The notes beneath the pieces were generated by a model that made no database searches, was not told the DNA's origin, and saw nothing but the letters and a program-made list of their open reading frames with translations. From NCBI GenBank assembly GCA_046545955.1, contig JBKGYS010000012.1, positions 1-28,792 of the forward strand: DNA of 28,792 bases, in the 5' to 3' direction. The stretch is from SLAN01 sp046545955. Lineage in GTDB: Bacteria; Spirochaetota; Spirochaetia; DSM-27196; SKKC01. Both the position numbers and the translations under genes were made by a program. This document shows positions 15,365-23,627 of the stretch, one piece after another (the stretch's first letter is position 1; each line of letters begins with the position of its first letter).

Positions 15365-16246
15365 ATGAGTGAAGAACACGCGTTACTCGACAGCATGATT
15401 GCCGCGGCGTGCGAGGCCGGGCTCAACAGCATGGAGGTGCTTGCCGGCTCCTTTCGCGTAGAGCAGAAGGAAGACAATAGCCCGGTTACCCGCGCAGACA
15501 CCGAGGCGGACGCGATAATCGCACGAAGGCTCGAGCCATGGGCGCTTGCGCTGGTAAGCGAGGAGAGCCCGCTTCCCGATCACGAACAGCGTCTGTCCTT
15601 TTCGCGCTACTTCCTTATCGACCCGCTCGACGGTACGAGGGGCTTCGTTGAACGCGGTCAGGAGTTCACCGTAAACGTCGCGCTTATGGAGAACAACGCT
15701 CCGGTGCTCGGCGTTATGGCGCTTCCGGTAGCCGACCTCGTCTATTTCGGCGGACCGCGAGTACCCACGAAGCGTATAGACGTTGGTTTCGAGGCCGTGC
15801 TCGCGAATCCCGACTCGGCCTCCGGGAGCGGTCGACCCGTCGGGGATGAGATGGCCGGCGAGCTCGACAGCGATCGCCCCATTCGAGTTATCGCAAGCCG
15901 CCACAGTCTCGACGAAGCGACCCGCGCGTGGATAACCCGGCTGTCCGCGCTGTCATACGGCATAGAAACCGTACAGAAGGGAAGCGCGGCTAAATTCTGT
16001 GTACTTTCGGAGAATAAGGCTGATGTGTATCCGCGATTTGCGCCTTGTATGGAGTGGGACACCGCCGCGGGCGTAGCGCTCCTTCGCGGGAGCGGAGGAG
16101 AGGTGTACGACGCTTGCCTCGGCTCGGCACTCGCTTACGGCGATCCGGAGTGGTACAGCCGACCGTTTATCGCAGTCGGCAAGTTCGGGAGATCGCGGCT
16201 GCCGATATCCGAATTGGCCGACGATGCACGACTATGCCCGGATTGA
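15365..16246 (+). CDS. cysQ: CysQ-like 3'(2'),5'-bisphosphate nucleotidase / inositol-monophosphatase-family protein
   Basis: The 293-residue protein belongs to the lithium-sensitive, magnesium-dependent phosphatase superfamily. The metal site is made of SEES (about residue 64), DPLDGT (86-91) and EWDTAAG (Asp232). The segment DPLDGTRGFVERGQEFTVNVAL matches the CysQ pattern closely, so removal of the 3' phosphate of adenosine 3',5'-bisphosphate (PAP), a by-product of sulfate assimilation and sulfation, is the likely role. A general inositol monophosphatase is the alternative. No signal peptide is visible. The 3' end overlaps the lipase-like gene by 13 nt, so the two are co-transcribed. Confidence 0.85.
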   Translation: MSEEHALLDSMIAAACEAGLNSMEVLAGSFRVEQKEDNSPVTRADTEADAIIARRLEPWALALVSEESPLPDHEQRLSFSRYFLIDPLDGTRGFVERGQEFTVNVALMENNAPVLGVMALPVADLVYFGGPRVPTKRIDVGFEAVLANPDSASGSGRPVGDEMAGELDSDRPIRVIASRHSLDEATRAWITRLSALSYGIETVQKGSAAKFCVLSENKADVYPRFAPCMEWDTAAGVALLRGSGGEVYDACLGSALAYGDPEWYSRPFIAVGKFGRSRLPISELADDARLCPD

Positions 16247-17136
16247 ACCGCAAGAATCTATACGGTCTGTTGCTGCGCGCGATTACCGGGGGAGTATGCT
16301 TGGTTTCGCTCATCGCCTGCGCCGGCATCGAGAGCGGGCAGCGAACGCCGGAATACCGGCACAGCCAGTCTCCGGTTGGAAGGCCCGACGGCTCCTACGA
16401 CTACATTGAAATGTACCGCCTCTACAATATGGCCGAGGCCGCCTGGGACGGAGAACCGTCGTTCCGCGATACCGATTGGGAGCTCGACTTCTTCGAACAC
16501 GAGGAAACGCTCACGCGAGGTCTCGCGATCGACATCGACGAGACTCTCTACATCGTCTTCAGGGCTACGAGCAGCGAACCCGGAAAGGCCGACCGAATCT
16601 ACAATCTGCAGATTAACAGGCGCGCCCCGTCGTGGATCGAAAGCGCCTCTCCGGTTCAAGTGCACCGCGGTTTCATGAGCCGGTACGAAGCGGTGCGGGA
16701 GGAGGTGCTGCGGCGTATCGTGCAAAGCGACGCACGCGAAATTGTGTTCACCGGCGCGAGCGCCGGAGGCGCGCTGTCGCTGCTCGCCTTCATGGACGCG
16801 CTCGTTGTCCTCGATGCGTCAGTGCCGCTTCATCATGTCTCTTTCGGCATGCCGCGCATTTTCGACGCTTCGGGAGCCCGATGGCTCCTGCGAACGGCCG
16901 AGGAGCGCACGGCGACGACGAGTATTGTTCGCGTCGTCAATGGTAACGACGCGGTACCGACGGTCCCGCCACCGGTGTTCGGCTATCGTCACGTGGTGCC
17001 GGCGCATCATATAGGTCCGCCGTTCCGATGGTACCTCGTGTCCGGCCGCGACCATCACCCCGGGTATCACAATACACTTCGAGCGCTTGCCGCGGAGCAG
17101 GGCGCCACTATCGAGGATCTTCCCTACGCTCGATGA
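16234..17136 (+). CDS. class 3 lipase-like lipoprotein
   Basis: The 300-residue protein has a lipoprotein signal (hydrophobic core then LIAC, Cys about residue 31) and an alpha/beta-hydrolase domain of the fungal lipase (class 3) type. The nucleophile elbow is GASAGG (Ser176) where the family usually has GHSLG. The acid lies in NGNDAVPTVPP (Asp239), a good match to the class's N-x-x-D-x-V-P pattern. The histidine lies in DHHPGYH (His274, H-x-x-x-Y). It probably hydrolyses acylglycerols or other esters at the cell envelope. I chose the ATG at 16234, inside the end of the CysQ-like gene, because it gives a normal signal peptide; no good Shine-Dalgarno is seen. Its Asp/Glu-rich N-terminal half lacks a known lid motif. 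Confidence 0.85.
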   Translation: MPGLNRKNLYGLLLRAITGGVCLVSLIACAGIESGQRTPEYRHSQSPVGRPDGSYDYIEMYRLYNMAEAAWDGEPSFRDTDWELDFFEHEETLTRGLAIDIDETLYIVFRATSSEPGKADRIYNLQINRRAPSWIESASPVQVHRGFMSRYEAVREEVLRRIVQSDAREIVFTGASAGGALSLLAFMDALVVLDASVPLHHVSFGMPRIFDASGARWLLRTAEERTATTSIVRVVNGNDAVPTVPPPVFGYRHVVPAHHIGPPFRWYLVSGRDHHPGYHNTLRALAAEQGATIEDLPYAR

Positions 17137-17225
17137 TCGACAGTAGGTGGCTCGGGCAGTTTTCCCAGGAATCGACCGTGGCGGCGGAAAACATCAACCT
17201 AAGAGAAAGTTTTCACTACAAGCCG

Positions 17226-17255
17226 TTGACAGACACCGAACTTCTATTCTTTACT
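17226..17255 (+). promoter_or_regulatory. promoter of the DEAD-box helicase gene
   Basis: TTGACA (17226-17231) and TTTACT (17250-17255) lie 18 bp apart. The leader would be about 105 nt and contains the inverted repeat AAGGAA/TTCCTT (17256-17274, 7-nt loop) right at the expected start. Long leaders are common in cold-induced helicase genes, but regulation here is not shown. Confidence 0.4.
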
Positions 17256-17368
17256 AAGGAATACTTATTTCCTTTCGCAGGCGCTGTGCATTCCCTGCCT
17301 GCCGATCTGATTCCATAGAACACGCACCTTCCGCGGGCACAGGCTGAAGCTGTCACAGAAGGACACCA

Positions 17369-18790
17369 ATGAACTCACTCCGATTCGACGAGCTCGGCCT
17401 ATCGCCGAACGTCCAGACCGCTGTATCCAATTGCGGATACACGACTCCGACTGAAGTACAGGCTCGTACAATTCCGACCGTAATCGCAGGACGCGACGTT
17501 GTGGCTACCGCCCAGACCGGCGGGGGCAAAACAGCGTCGTTCGTACTTCCAATGATTCACCGACTCTCAACAGGCACCCCACAAGAGCGGGGTAATCCGC
17601 AGGGCGGGGCTTCGAGCAGGAAGAAAGACCGACGGGGCCCGAGGCCTGCCCGGACGGCGACACCGACCGCGCTGATCCTCGCTCCCACACGCGAGCTCGC
17701 AATTCAGATTTTCGAGAGCACTCGAACGTACGGCGCCGGCTCGCGACTTCGCGGCGCGTGCGTCTACGGCGGGGCGCCGAAGCCGAGTCAGACCCGCTCG
17801 CTCGAGGCCGGCCCCGAAATTCTCGTCGCCACCCCCGGCCGGTTGCTCGACTTCATCAACGAACGTCGCATTGATCTCTCGAAGGTCCAATACCTGGTCC
17901 TCGACGAAGGCGACCGCATGCTCGACATGGGATTCATGCCGGACATTCGAAAGATTGTAGCGATGACCTCCTCATCCCGGCAGACGGTGCTCTATTCGGC
18001 GACCATGCCGGATGAAATCGAGAAGCTCTCGCGGGAGATTCTCACCGACCCCGAGCGCGTTGAATGCTCCTCCGGCGAGATGAACGTCGAGGGTATCGAT
18101 CAATCGGTCATGTTTGTCGAACAGGACGATAAGACCCAACTCCTCGTGGACCTCATCGAAAAGCGCCAAATGTTCAAGGCACTCGTATTCACGCGAACGA
18201 AGCACAAGGCCTCGCGTCTCGCGAAACACCTTGCGAAGCAGCGCATCGACAGCGCCGAGATTCACGGCGACCGCACGCAGAACCAGAGGAAGCGGGCGCT
18301 CGATCTGTTTCGAAGCGGCAAAGTACAGGTTCTTGTTGCCACCGACGTCGCCGCGCGCGGCATAGACGTCGACAGCATTACCCACGTCATTAACTACGAA
18401 ATGCCGAACGAAGCGGAGACATACGTTCACCGCATCGGACGAACCGGACGCGCCGGGGCCACCGGAAGCGCTGTGTCTTTGTGCAACCGGGAAGAGTTCG
18501 GTGCGCTCAAGTCCATCGAGCGGCTCATCGATAAGAGCATTACCATCGACCCCGATCACCAGTGGCACATAGACATCAAGCCGCGCGGTCAAGGCGGCGG
18601 AAAGCGCGGAGGGAGAGGATCACGTCAGAATGGGCGCGGACCTAAGGGCGGCTCCCGCGGACCCCGCCGCGGTGGAAGCTTCGCAGAGCGCGGCGCACAC
18701 CGTGGCTCGCGTGCCGACTCCGGCAGCGAGTCGCGCGGCCGCACGAACGACCGACACGCGGGCGGCAGGCGAAGCGCAAAGCGCAGCTAG
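17369..18790 (+). CDS. DEAD-box ATP-dependent RNA helicase, RhlE-like, with DEGD motif II
   Basis: The 473-residue protein contains two RecA-like domains. Motifs in order: Q motif (LGLSPNVQTAV...TPTEVQ), I AQTGGGKT (48-55), Ia PTRELA, Ib TPGRLLD, II DEGD (179-182), III SAT, then DVAARGIDV and VI HRIGRTGR (354-361). A Gly/Arg/Ser-rich basic tail (about 405-473) follows, as in RhlE-type helicases, where it binds RNA. Motif II normally reads DEAD and motif I AQTGTGKT; both substitutions keep the catalytic acid pair and lysine, so activity is likely retained. A role in ribosome assembly or RNA turnover is the family expectation. GAAGGA lies six bases before the ATG. The last codon overlaps a convergent gene's stop. 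Confidence 0.95.
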   Translation: MNSLRFDELGLSPNVQTAVSNCGYTTPTEVQARTIPTVIAGRDVVATAQTGGGKTASFVLPMIHRLSTGTPQERGNPQGGASSRKKDRRGPRPARTATPTALILAPTRELAIQIFESTRTYGAGSRLRGACVYGGAPKPSQTRSLEAGPEILVATPGRLLDFINERRIDLSKVQYLVLDEGDRMLDMGFMPDIRKIVAMTSSSRQTVLYSATMPDEIEKLSREILTDPERVECSSGEMNVEGIDQSVMFVEQDDKTQLLVDLIEKRQMFKALVFTRTKHKASRLAKHLAKQRIDSAEIHGDRTQNQRKRALDLFRSGKVQVLVATDVAARGIDVDSITHVINYEMPNEAETYVHRIGRTGRAGATGSAVSLCNREEFGALKSIERLIDKSITIDPDHQWHIDIKPRGQGGGKRGGRGSRQNGRGPKGGSRGPRRGGSFAERGAHRGSRADSGSESRGRTNDRHAGGRRSAKRS

Positions 18791-20007
18791 GAAAGCAGGT
18801 GAATGCGCGAAAAAATGTAGCGCAAGCTCTCCGATTGAATAACCGATTCGCGGTACGCAGTCCCAGGCAGCGTTACGCTGTCGTAGACAGCGTATCGCGG
18901 ATCGGGATTGCTTCGGCGCGAGTCGGCCCAGTACTTAAGCGAGATATCCTCACCATCCAGCTCAATGCAGGTAAGGCCGCGCTTGCCGAGAACGCAGCCT
19001 GCGTTGAACATTGACGGCACCACGAACGTTTCGTGGTATATGCTTCCGATGTCTTTTCTTTTGTCGGGAACCGTACGCGCGAGATAGCCCTTGAGGCGGT
19101 CAATCTCCACCCGGATTCCCTCGCGCTGCGACCGATCGGAGTTGCCGTATTGCCGACACAGGCGCTCGATATTGTACTTTACCCAGTCGGTCTTCGAGAG
19201 CGACTCGAAAAGCGGCCGGTGCGTATGGCCGATAATGGAGACAATTCGCTGTCGGCGGGAAAACTCATAGATACGCTCTTCTATGGCTTTCTTTTTGAAG
19301 TTGTTCGCGCTGACAGACCGGTTCTTGACCGGCAGCTTACTGACAATATTGCGCAGAAACCAGCCGACATGGTCGTTATAGAGTTCGTATTGGCGCGAGG
19401 CCTGATGTCCATGGAAGATAAATATGGTATCGGGACTATCCTCGTCGCCAACTTCCCATCGCAGCGCCTCGTGCACCGGCATGTCGAGCGGGTTGTCGTA
19501 CATGAGGTCGAGATCGTGGTTGCCCACGAGGCGCTCGAGCCGTCCTTCCCGCTGAAATCGATCGAAAACACGGTAGAGCGGTTTCCACTGTCGGCGTACG
19601 GCTTCCAGGGGAAACTTCTGCAGCTCTTCGACATCGCCATTGAGTACGAGCCTGTATCCCCGTCTGAAGTACTCTTCGAGAACGCTGATTGCGAGGTCCG
19701 CATTGTGAACGAAGTCGTCGCGCGCGCCGCCGTCACCCGCGTGAAAGTCGCTGAATACAACCGCGGGACGATCCTGGGGAATCCGTTCGGCCACCGTACG
19801 GCGGTAGAGCCGCGAAAGGTTGTGAAAACTGAACGGGTGCTTGATGGGCACCGTCGTCTCGCACGCGTCGCGATAGCATTGCCCGTCGCGCGTGCGGCGG
19901 GTATCGGTCAAGCGTCCGGCGACTGTGTTTCCCGAGCGCTCTCCGACCTCTTCTAAATTGCAAGCGCGTTGACCGGTATTCGCTTTGGTCATGGTATCGC
20001 TTATCAT
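18787..20007 (-). CDS. metallophosphoesterase (UDP-2,3-diacylglucosamine hydrolase-like fold)
   Basis: The 406-residue calcineurin-like phosphoesterase has a complete metal site: SDFHAGD (Asp87, His89), NGDVEE (Asp125), GNHD (163-165), FHGHQ and GHTHRP. Spacing resembles LpxH-type and related lipid or nucleotide phosphoesterases, but the protein is much longer than LpxH (about 240). Its first 60 residues are low in motif content, so the true start may be later; I keep the ATG at 20007, seven bases after the glycosyltransferase stop. The 3' end shares CTAG with the convergent helicase stop. Co-transcription with a GT-B glycosyltransferase suggests work on a glycolipid or its precursor. Confidence 0.85.
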   Translation of the reverse strand: MISDTMTKANTGQRACNLEEVGERSGNTVAGRLTDTRRTRDGQCYRDACETTVPIKHPFSFHNLSRLYRRTVAERIPQDRPAVVFSDFHAGDGGARDDFVHNADLAISVLEEYFRRGYRLVLNGDVEELQKFPLEAVRRQWKPLYRVFDRFQREGRLERLVGNHDLDLMYDNPLDMPVHEALRWEVGDEDSPDTIFIFHGHQASRQYELYNDHVGWFLRNIVSKLPVKNRSVSANNFKKKAIEERIYEFSRRQRIVSIIGHTHRPLFESLSKTDWVKYNIERLCRQYGNSDRSQREGIRVEIDRLKGYLARTVPDKRKDIGSIYHETFVVPSMFNAGCVLGKRGLTCIELDGEDISLKYWADSRRSNPDPRYAVYDSVTLPGTAYRESVIQSESLRYIFSRIHLLS

Positions 20008-20014
20008 TTTTATA

Positions 20015-21133
20015 TCACCCCGCGTGCCTGTGTCCTGAGAACGTCTCGGCCATAGTGTGTTGAAAATTCAAAAGAATTCGTTTTACCGGCCCGGCGCCCG
20101 AGTATTCGGCGAGAAACGATTCGATGTGACGTACGGCAAGATCACGGTCGTTGATAAACCGGAACCGGCTCCCACCCGGCCCCCGGTATTCGCGGGAGGG
20201 CCGAGACCGACCATCCGGCTCGGAGCTGGAGGCGGTCGCTGTGGCGCCGGCAATCCTATCGACATGACGGATGAATGCCGGGAGTGTTTTATTGAGATTC
20301 GAGAATCGCCCCTTCATTCCCCAGCCTGATTCCACAAGCATGCGCGCGTTCAGCCGCTGTTCGTACTGCCCGCGCTGAGGAATGGCAAATACCGGCTTGC
20401 CGAGCGTTACCGCTTCGCTGAGACTCTGATGTCCGGCGCCCGTAATGAGTCCCCTGCACCCGGCAAGCGCCTGCGCGTAGTCTTCGCGAGGATTCGGGAA
20501 CAAGCGATACGGCACCCCTAACCTGGTGAGCTCACCAACGACGCGTCGCCGGTATGTCGGTTTTACATAGACGACAAAGTAGTCACCGTGAACCGTCGGA
20601 TGCTTTGTGAGCTCTTCGCGAAGTATTGGCCCGATATCGCCGTTGTAGAACGAAACAAGGAGCCTGCGGTCGGATGGCCCGGTCATGGCGCGAGCGATCG
20701 CTTTCGCGACGAGCGCATCCGGAAGCATACTCGGGGATTTGGTGACAATGCTCGGATGATTTATCTGCAGGACCGGAAGATCAAGACTTCTGGCCGCGGC
20801 AGGAAGATACGGATCGTAATCGCTTATGATCGCGGCTGCGCCGCAGGAAGCGAGCGTTCGACGGATAGCCGATACATCCGCTCGAAAGCGAATCGCCTTT
20901 GCAATATTCTGCTTTGCGGTAGCCAGATAGTCTATTCGGTCTTCGCACTTGACCAGATGAAAGTACGGAATTGTAACGACGTGCGCGTCGGGCAGATTCC
21001 TCCGAATATGGTGCTGTACCGAAGACGGAACAAACAGAATCAACTCGTGCCGGCGCTTCAACCCCTGCGCGAAGCTAATAAGCCGCGATACGTGACCGAA
21101 CCCTTCCCCGGCGCAACTCATAGCTACCGTCAT
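20015..21133 (-). CDS. GT-B glycosyltransferase (MurG/MJ1255-like)
   Basis: The 372-residue protein begins with a MurG-like nucleotide-sugar transferase signature (CAGEGFGHVSRLISFAQGL). Its C-terminal donor-binding segment is diagnostic of glycosyltransferase family 28 relatives: ITGAGHQSLSEAVTLGKPVFAIP, then QRGQYEQRLNARMLVESGWG. No signal or membrane helix is visible, so it is a cytoplasmic or membrane-associated enzyme. The acceptor is unknown; the adjacent phosphoesterase points to envelope glycolipid synthesis. A poorly conserved Ser/Arg/Gly-rich insert (about 300-320) precedes the last helix. There is no good Shine-Dalgarno at the ATG, and 233 bp separate it from the next gene upstream. 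Confidence 0.85.
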   Translation of the reverse strand: MTVAMSCAGEGFGHVSRLISFAQGLKRRHELILFVPSSVQHHIRRNLPDAHVVTIPYFHLVKCEDRIDYLATAKQNIAKAIRFRADVSAIRRTLASCGAAAIISDYDPYLPAAARSLDLPVLQINHPSIVTKSPSMLPDALVAKAIARAMTGPSDRRLLVSFYNGDIGPILREELTKHPTVHGDYFVVYVKPTYRRRVVGELTRLGVPYRLFPNPREDYAQALAGCRGLITGAGHQSLSEAVTLGKPVFAIPQRGQYEQRLNARMLVESGWGMKGRFSNLNKTLPAFIRHVDRIAGATATASSSEPDGRSRPSREYRGPGGSRFRFINDRDLAVRHIESFLAEYSGAGPVKRILLNFQHTMAETFSGHRHAG

Positions 21134-21366
21134 ACTTCGAGCGTAGTGAAGAGCGTTATCTTTCGGGAAGGTGGTTAACCAATTTTAAACGTAACTCACG
21201 AACTTTTAACAGATTCCGATACGATGCTACCCGTCCACGTCTCGGACCCTCCCGACGCTTATCATTTCGCCGGAATGATGGTTTTCCCGGTTCCATGACA
21301 GGTGCCCGTCGATCGCACGAGCACCGCGCAGCACGGGCAACCGCGACGCAACGCGAGTGACTCGTT

Positions 21367-21861
21367 TTAGCGCTGCGGCCGCCGCACGCCACCGAGTCGG
21401 TCGGCCCACGCCTCGGGGTATCCACGGTAGTACCGGTCGGAAGGAATGGGCCTGCCGAGTGACCGCGATAGTTTGAAAACGGTGGCTCGGCTTATCGAAG
21501 GCAAACCAACAAGCGGAAGGTACAAAGGCCCGAGCAGACACGACTGGCGCGCATGCCCCAACTCGTGTGCCTCCATTCGCTGCTGTGCAGCAACGACACG
21601 ACGTCCGAATCTCCGTTCGTAATCTACCGAAAACAGAAACATGCCGAGCGAGACTCCTCCGCTGAGGGCGGTCGTGCGCGTAACAAGCGTCACCTGAGGG
21701 GCACGGAAGCTTTTCGCATTACGGTCTGCAACTTTAACCACGAAGAACAGCACAGCGCCGAGCAGCGTCTGGGGCAATTCCCAGCTCACGTGCCGCAGGA
21801 CGGTGAGCATATCCTGCAAGAATGGGCGTTCAGGTGGGAAATCGTTTGCCGATACCGACAT
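21367..21861 (-). CDS. small membrane-associated HExxH protein (putative zinc metallopeptidase-like)
   Basis: The 164-residue protein has a hydrophobic segment (about 30-45, TLLGAVLFFVVKV) and a second weaker one, then the zincin motif AHELGHARQS (His99-Glu100...His103). GPLYLPLVGLPS follows, and YPEAWADRLGG (Glu140) supplies a plausible third ligand. As I recall, short bacterial proteins with HExGHxxQSxxLGPLYL...GxPS...ExWADxLG form a recurring uncharacterised family, so I believe the gene is real. Whether it is an active protease is unknown; the domain is far shorter than typical peptidases. GGAG lies about 11 bases before the ATG. It starts 24 bp after the HAD gene on the same strand. Confidence 0.7.
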   Translation of the reverse strand: MSVSANDFPPERPFLQDMLTVLRHVSWELPQTLLGAVLFFVVKVADRNAKSFRAPQVTLVTRTTALSGGVSLGMFLFSVDYERRFGRRVVAAQQRMEAHELGHARQSCLLGPLYLPLVGLPSISRATVFKLSRSLGRPIPSDRYYRGYPEAWADRLGGVRRPQR

Positions 21862-21885
21862 TGGCCGAACTCCGGCGGGGATTCC

Positions 21886-22542
21886 TCAGCGTGAAATACC
21901 GAGTCGCTGAATCGCTCCGGTAAGATCTCCGGGAGAGTTGATGAGAAGGTCCGCCCCGGCCGTTTCGAGCTCATCCCGCGAGCCGAACCCCCAGAGAACT
22001 CCGATCGAATACACACCTTCTCCGCGGGCTGCTTCGATATCGAAGGAGCGATCTCCGACCATGACCGTATCACGCTCGGAAAGCTCATTCTCGTCGAGCG
22101 CGATTCGGATAAGCGTTCGCTTCGGAACGTCATCCTCGGAAAGCGCAGGCCCGTAGACGTGGCGAAAGGCACTGGAAATCTCCAGGTAATCGAGAATCTT
22201 AAGCGCGAAATCCCGCGGCTTCGCGGTCACAACCCACATAGCGTGGCCGAGAACATCGAGTTCGTCGAGCATTCTCGGAATATCCGGGTAGAGCCTGTTC
22301 TCGAACATTCCATGCGAGCTGTAGCGCCGGCGGTACATACCTATCGCCCGGTCGAGCTGCACCTGGTCAGCCTTAGGAAGGAGCTCCTTCAAGGAATCCC
22401 GAAGCTGCGGGCCGATATACTTTGTCAGCTGCTTGCGCGAGTGGCTCATCCCGCCGGCGCCGATTACCGCGTATTCGAGGCAGCGAGTTATCCCTTCGGC
22501 GGGATCGGTCAGGGTGCCATCGAGATCGAAAAAAATATTCAA
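21886..22542 (-). CDS. HAD-superfamily IA phosphatase (phosphoglycolate phosphatase-like)
   Basis: A 218-residue phosphatase with motif I FFDLDGTLTD (Asp6, Asp8), a small helical cap, motif II VTAKP, motif III Lys in PKRTLI and motif IV VMVGDRSFDIEAA. Size and motifs match Gph-type enzymes that hydrolyse phosphoglycolate or similar small phosphates. The start is unusual: a TTG at 22542 has GGAGG five bases upstream, whereas the in-frame GTG at 22554 is itself part of that ribosome binding site and has none. I therefore choose TTG. The start region faces 158 bp of sequence without a feature I can name, before the 3' end of the acidic protein gene. Confidence 0.9.
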   Translation of the reverse strand: MNIFFDLDGTLTDPAEGITRCLEYAVIGAGGMSHSRKQLTKYIGPQLRDSLKELLPKADQVQLDRAIGMYRRRYSSHGMFENRLYPDIPRMLDELDVLGHAMWVVTAKPRDFALKILDYLEISSAFRHVYGPALSEDDVPKRTLIRIALDENELSERDTVMVGDRSFDIEAARGEGVYSIGVLWGFGSRDELETAGADLLINSPGDLTGAIQRLGISR

Positions 22543-22712
22543 CGCGACCTCCACTTAGCGAATACCGTTCTTACGATATCACAGCGCAAGCGCACAGGCA
22601 GCGCCTGAGCAACCCGTGGGTCGACTCAAATTTGCCGGAGACGCGAAGAATTCCCCTATCCGTAGGACCGCGAAACTGAAGCTTTCACATCAAGTTCGCG
22701 CCGCAGAGCCTT

Positions 22713-23360
22713 TTACGAGTCGTTTTCCTCCTCATCAGCGCCTTCTTCGGCTTCCTGATCGTCCTCTTCCTGCTCTGCTTCTGATTCTGCCTCAGTTTCT
22801 GATTCTGCCTCAGCTTCTGCTTGTTCTTCCTCCCGCTCTTCTTCGAGCTCAGCGGACACAATCTCGTTTACTTCGCCCATGAGCTCCCGATCGTTTGAAA
22901 TGAGGATCGCAAGCTCGTCGAACCTCGACTCGTCTATTGGGCTTTCCGATACCGCGTCGGACACGATTTCATTTCCTCGTTCGCGCACATCGGCCAGTGC
23001 CGTAATTGTCTCTTCGTATCGGTCGTCTTCCAAAAGACTCTCATCGACCTCTTCGAGGTCACCCCCGGCCTCATCGACCGACCGCTGCAATTGTCGGAAC
23101 TCCGTGGAAGTAAGCCCGCTGTCGCTGCGAATTTCGTCGACCTCTTCCTCCAGCTCCTGCTGTCCACGGCGAACGGCCAATTGGACCCCTGCAAAATGGT
23201 CGATTTCTTCCTCGCTCACCGGCTCGACCTGGTCCTGCTCTTCGTCGTTGGCCTGTTCATCATCGGCGGAATCCGTATCGGTCTCCTGGCTGAATACGGG
23301 CGAAACCATGAGCAGCGCTACTACAAGCAGAAACCCCGTTGAAGATATCTTCGTTCTCAT
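22713..23360 (-). CDS. acidic exported protein, DUF4168-like, with Glu-rich C-terminal repeats
   Basis: The 215-residue exported protein has a signal peptide MRTKISSTGFLLVVALLMVSPVFS cleaved before Gln25. Two helical segments resemble DUF4168 (IDHFAGVQLAVRRGQQELEEEV...SGLTSTEFRQL and FDELAILISNDRELMGEVNEIV). The C-terminal 40 residues are almost only Glu, Ala, Ser and Asp. Part of that tail is encoded by two 18-bp tandem repeats at 22783-22818. The net charge is strongly negative, which suits a periplasmic protein of a salt-adapted cell. The longer frame running to 24101 is an artefact of the opposite strand. A GGGAG lies about 11 bases before the ATG. Function is unknown; DUF4168 proteins are uncharacterised exported helical proteins. 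Confidence 0.75.
   Translation of the reverse strand: MRTKISSTGFLLVVALLMVSPVFSQETDTDSADDEQANDEEQDQVEPVSEEEIDHFAGVQLAVRRGQQELEEEVDEIRSDSGLTSTEFRQLQRSVDEAGGDLEEVDESLLEDDRYEETITALADVRERGNEIVSDAVSESPIDESRFDELAILISNDRELMGEVNEIVSAELEEEREEEQAEAEAESETEAESEAEQEEDDQEAEEGADEEENDS
22783..22818. repeat. two tandem 18-bp repeats in the acidic tail
   Basis: GATTCTGCCTCAGTTTCT (22783-22800) is repeated at 22801-22818 with one change. In frame, each unit encodes six residues of the E/A/S-rich tail, so copy-number change would alter its length without a frameshift. Confidence 0.8.
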
Positions 23361-23390
23361 CGCTCTATCACTCCCGAGACGCAGTTCGCG

Positions 23391-23420
23391 TTTATCGCAG
23401 TTGCGTCCCTCTCTTGTTAA
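23391..23420 (-). promoter_or_regulatory. possible promoter of the acidic protein gene
   Basis: On the minus strand TTAACA (23415-23420) and GATAAA (23391-23396) are 18 bp apart, placing transcription start about 25 nt before the ATG. The consensus match is moderate. Confidence 0.3.
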
Positions 23421-23589
23421 ATTTCGGCCTGCCGTGCGGACGATCGACCCGAATTCTATGAAGATTCTGCGAAGAATCGTGACGATCGGCTCGGCGACAG
23501 CCGTTTCTGCAGACAGGATCGATGACCGAACACGAATCAGGCCCCGATCGCAGTCGACCCAGTCCCTCCGGTTGGCGCTTACACGCCGT

Positions 23590-23619
23590 TTGCAGCGGTA
23601 GCAGACATCCGGATATGAT
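23590..23619 (+). promoter_or_regulatory. promoter of the PHP gene, possibly leaderless
   Basis: TTGCAG (23590-23595) and TATGAT (23614-23619) lie 18 bp apart, and the ATG is at 23628. Initiation 6-8 bases after the -10 box would fall on or next to the start codon, and no Shine-Dalgarno precedes it. Confidence 0.4.
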
Positions 23620-23627
23620 AGACAACA

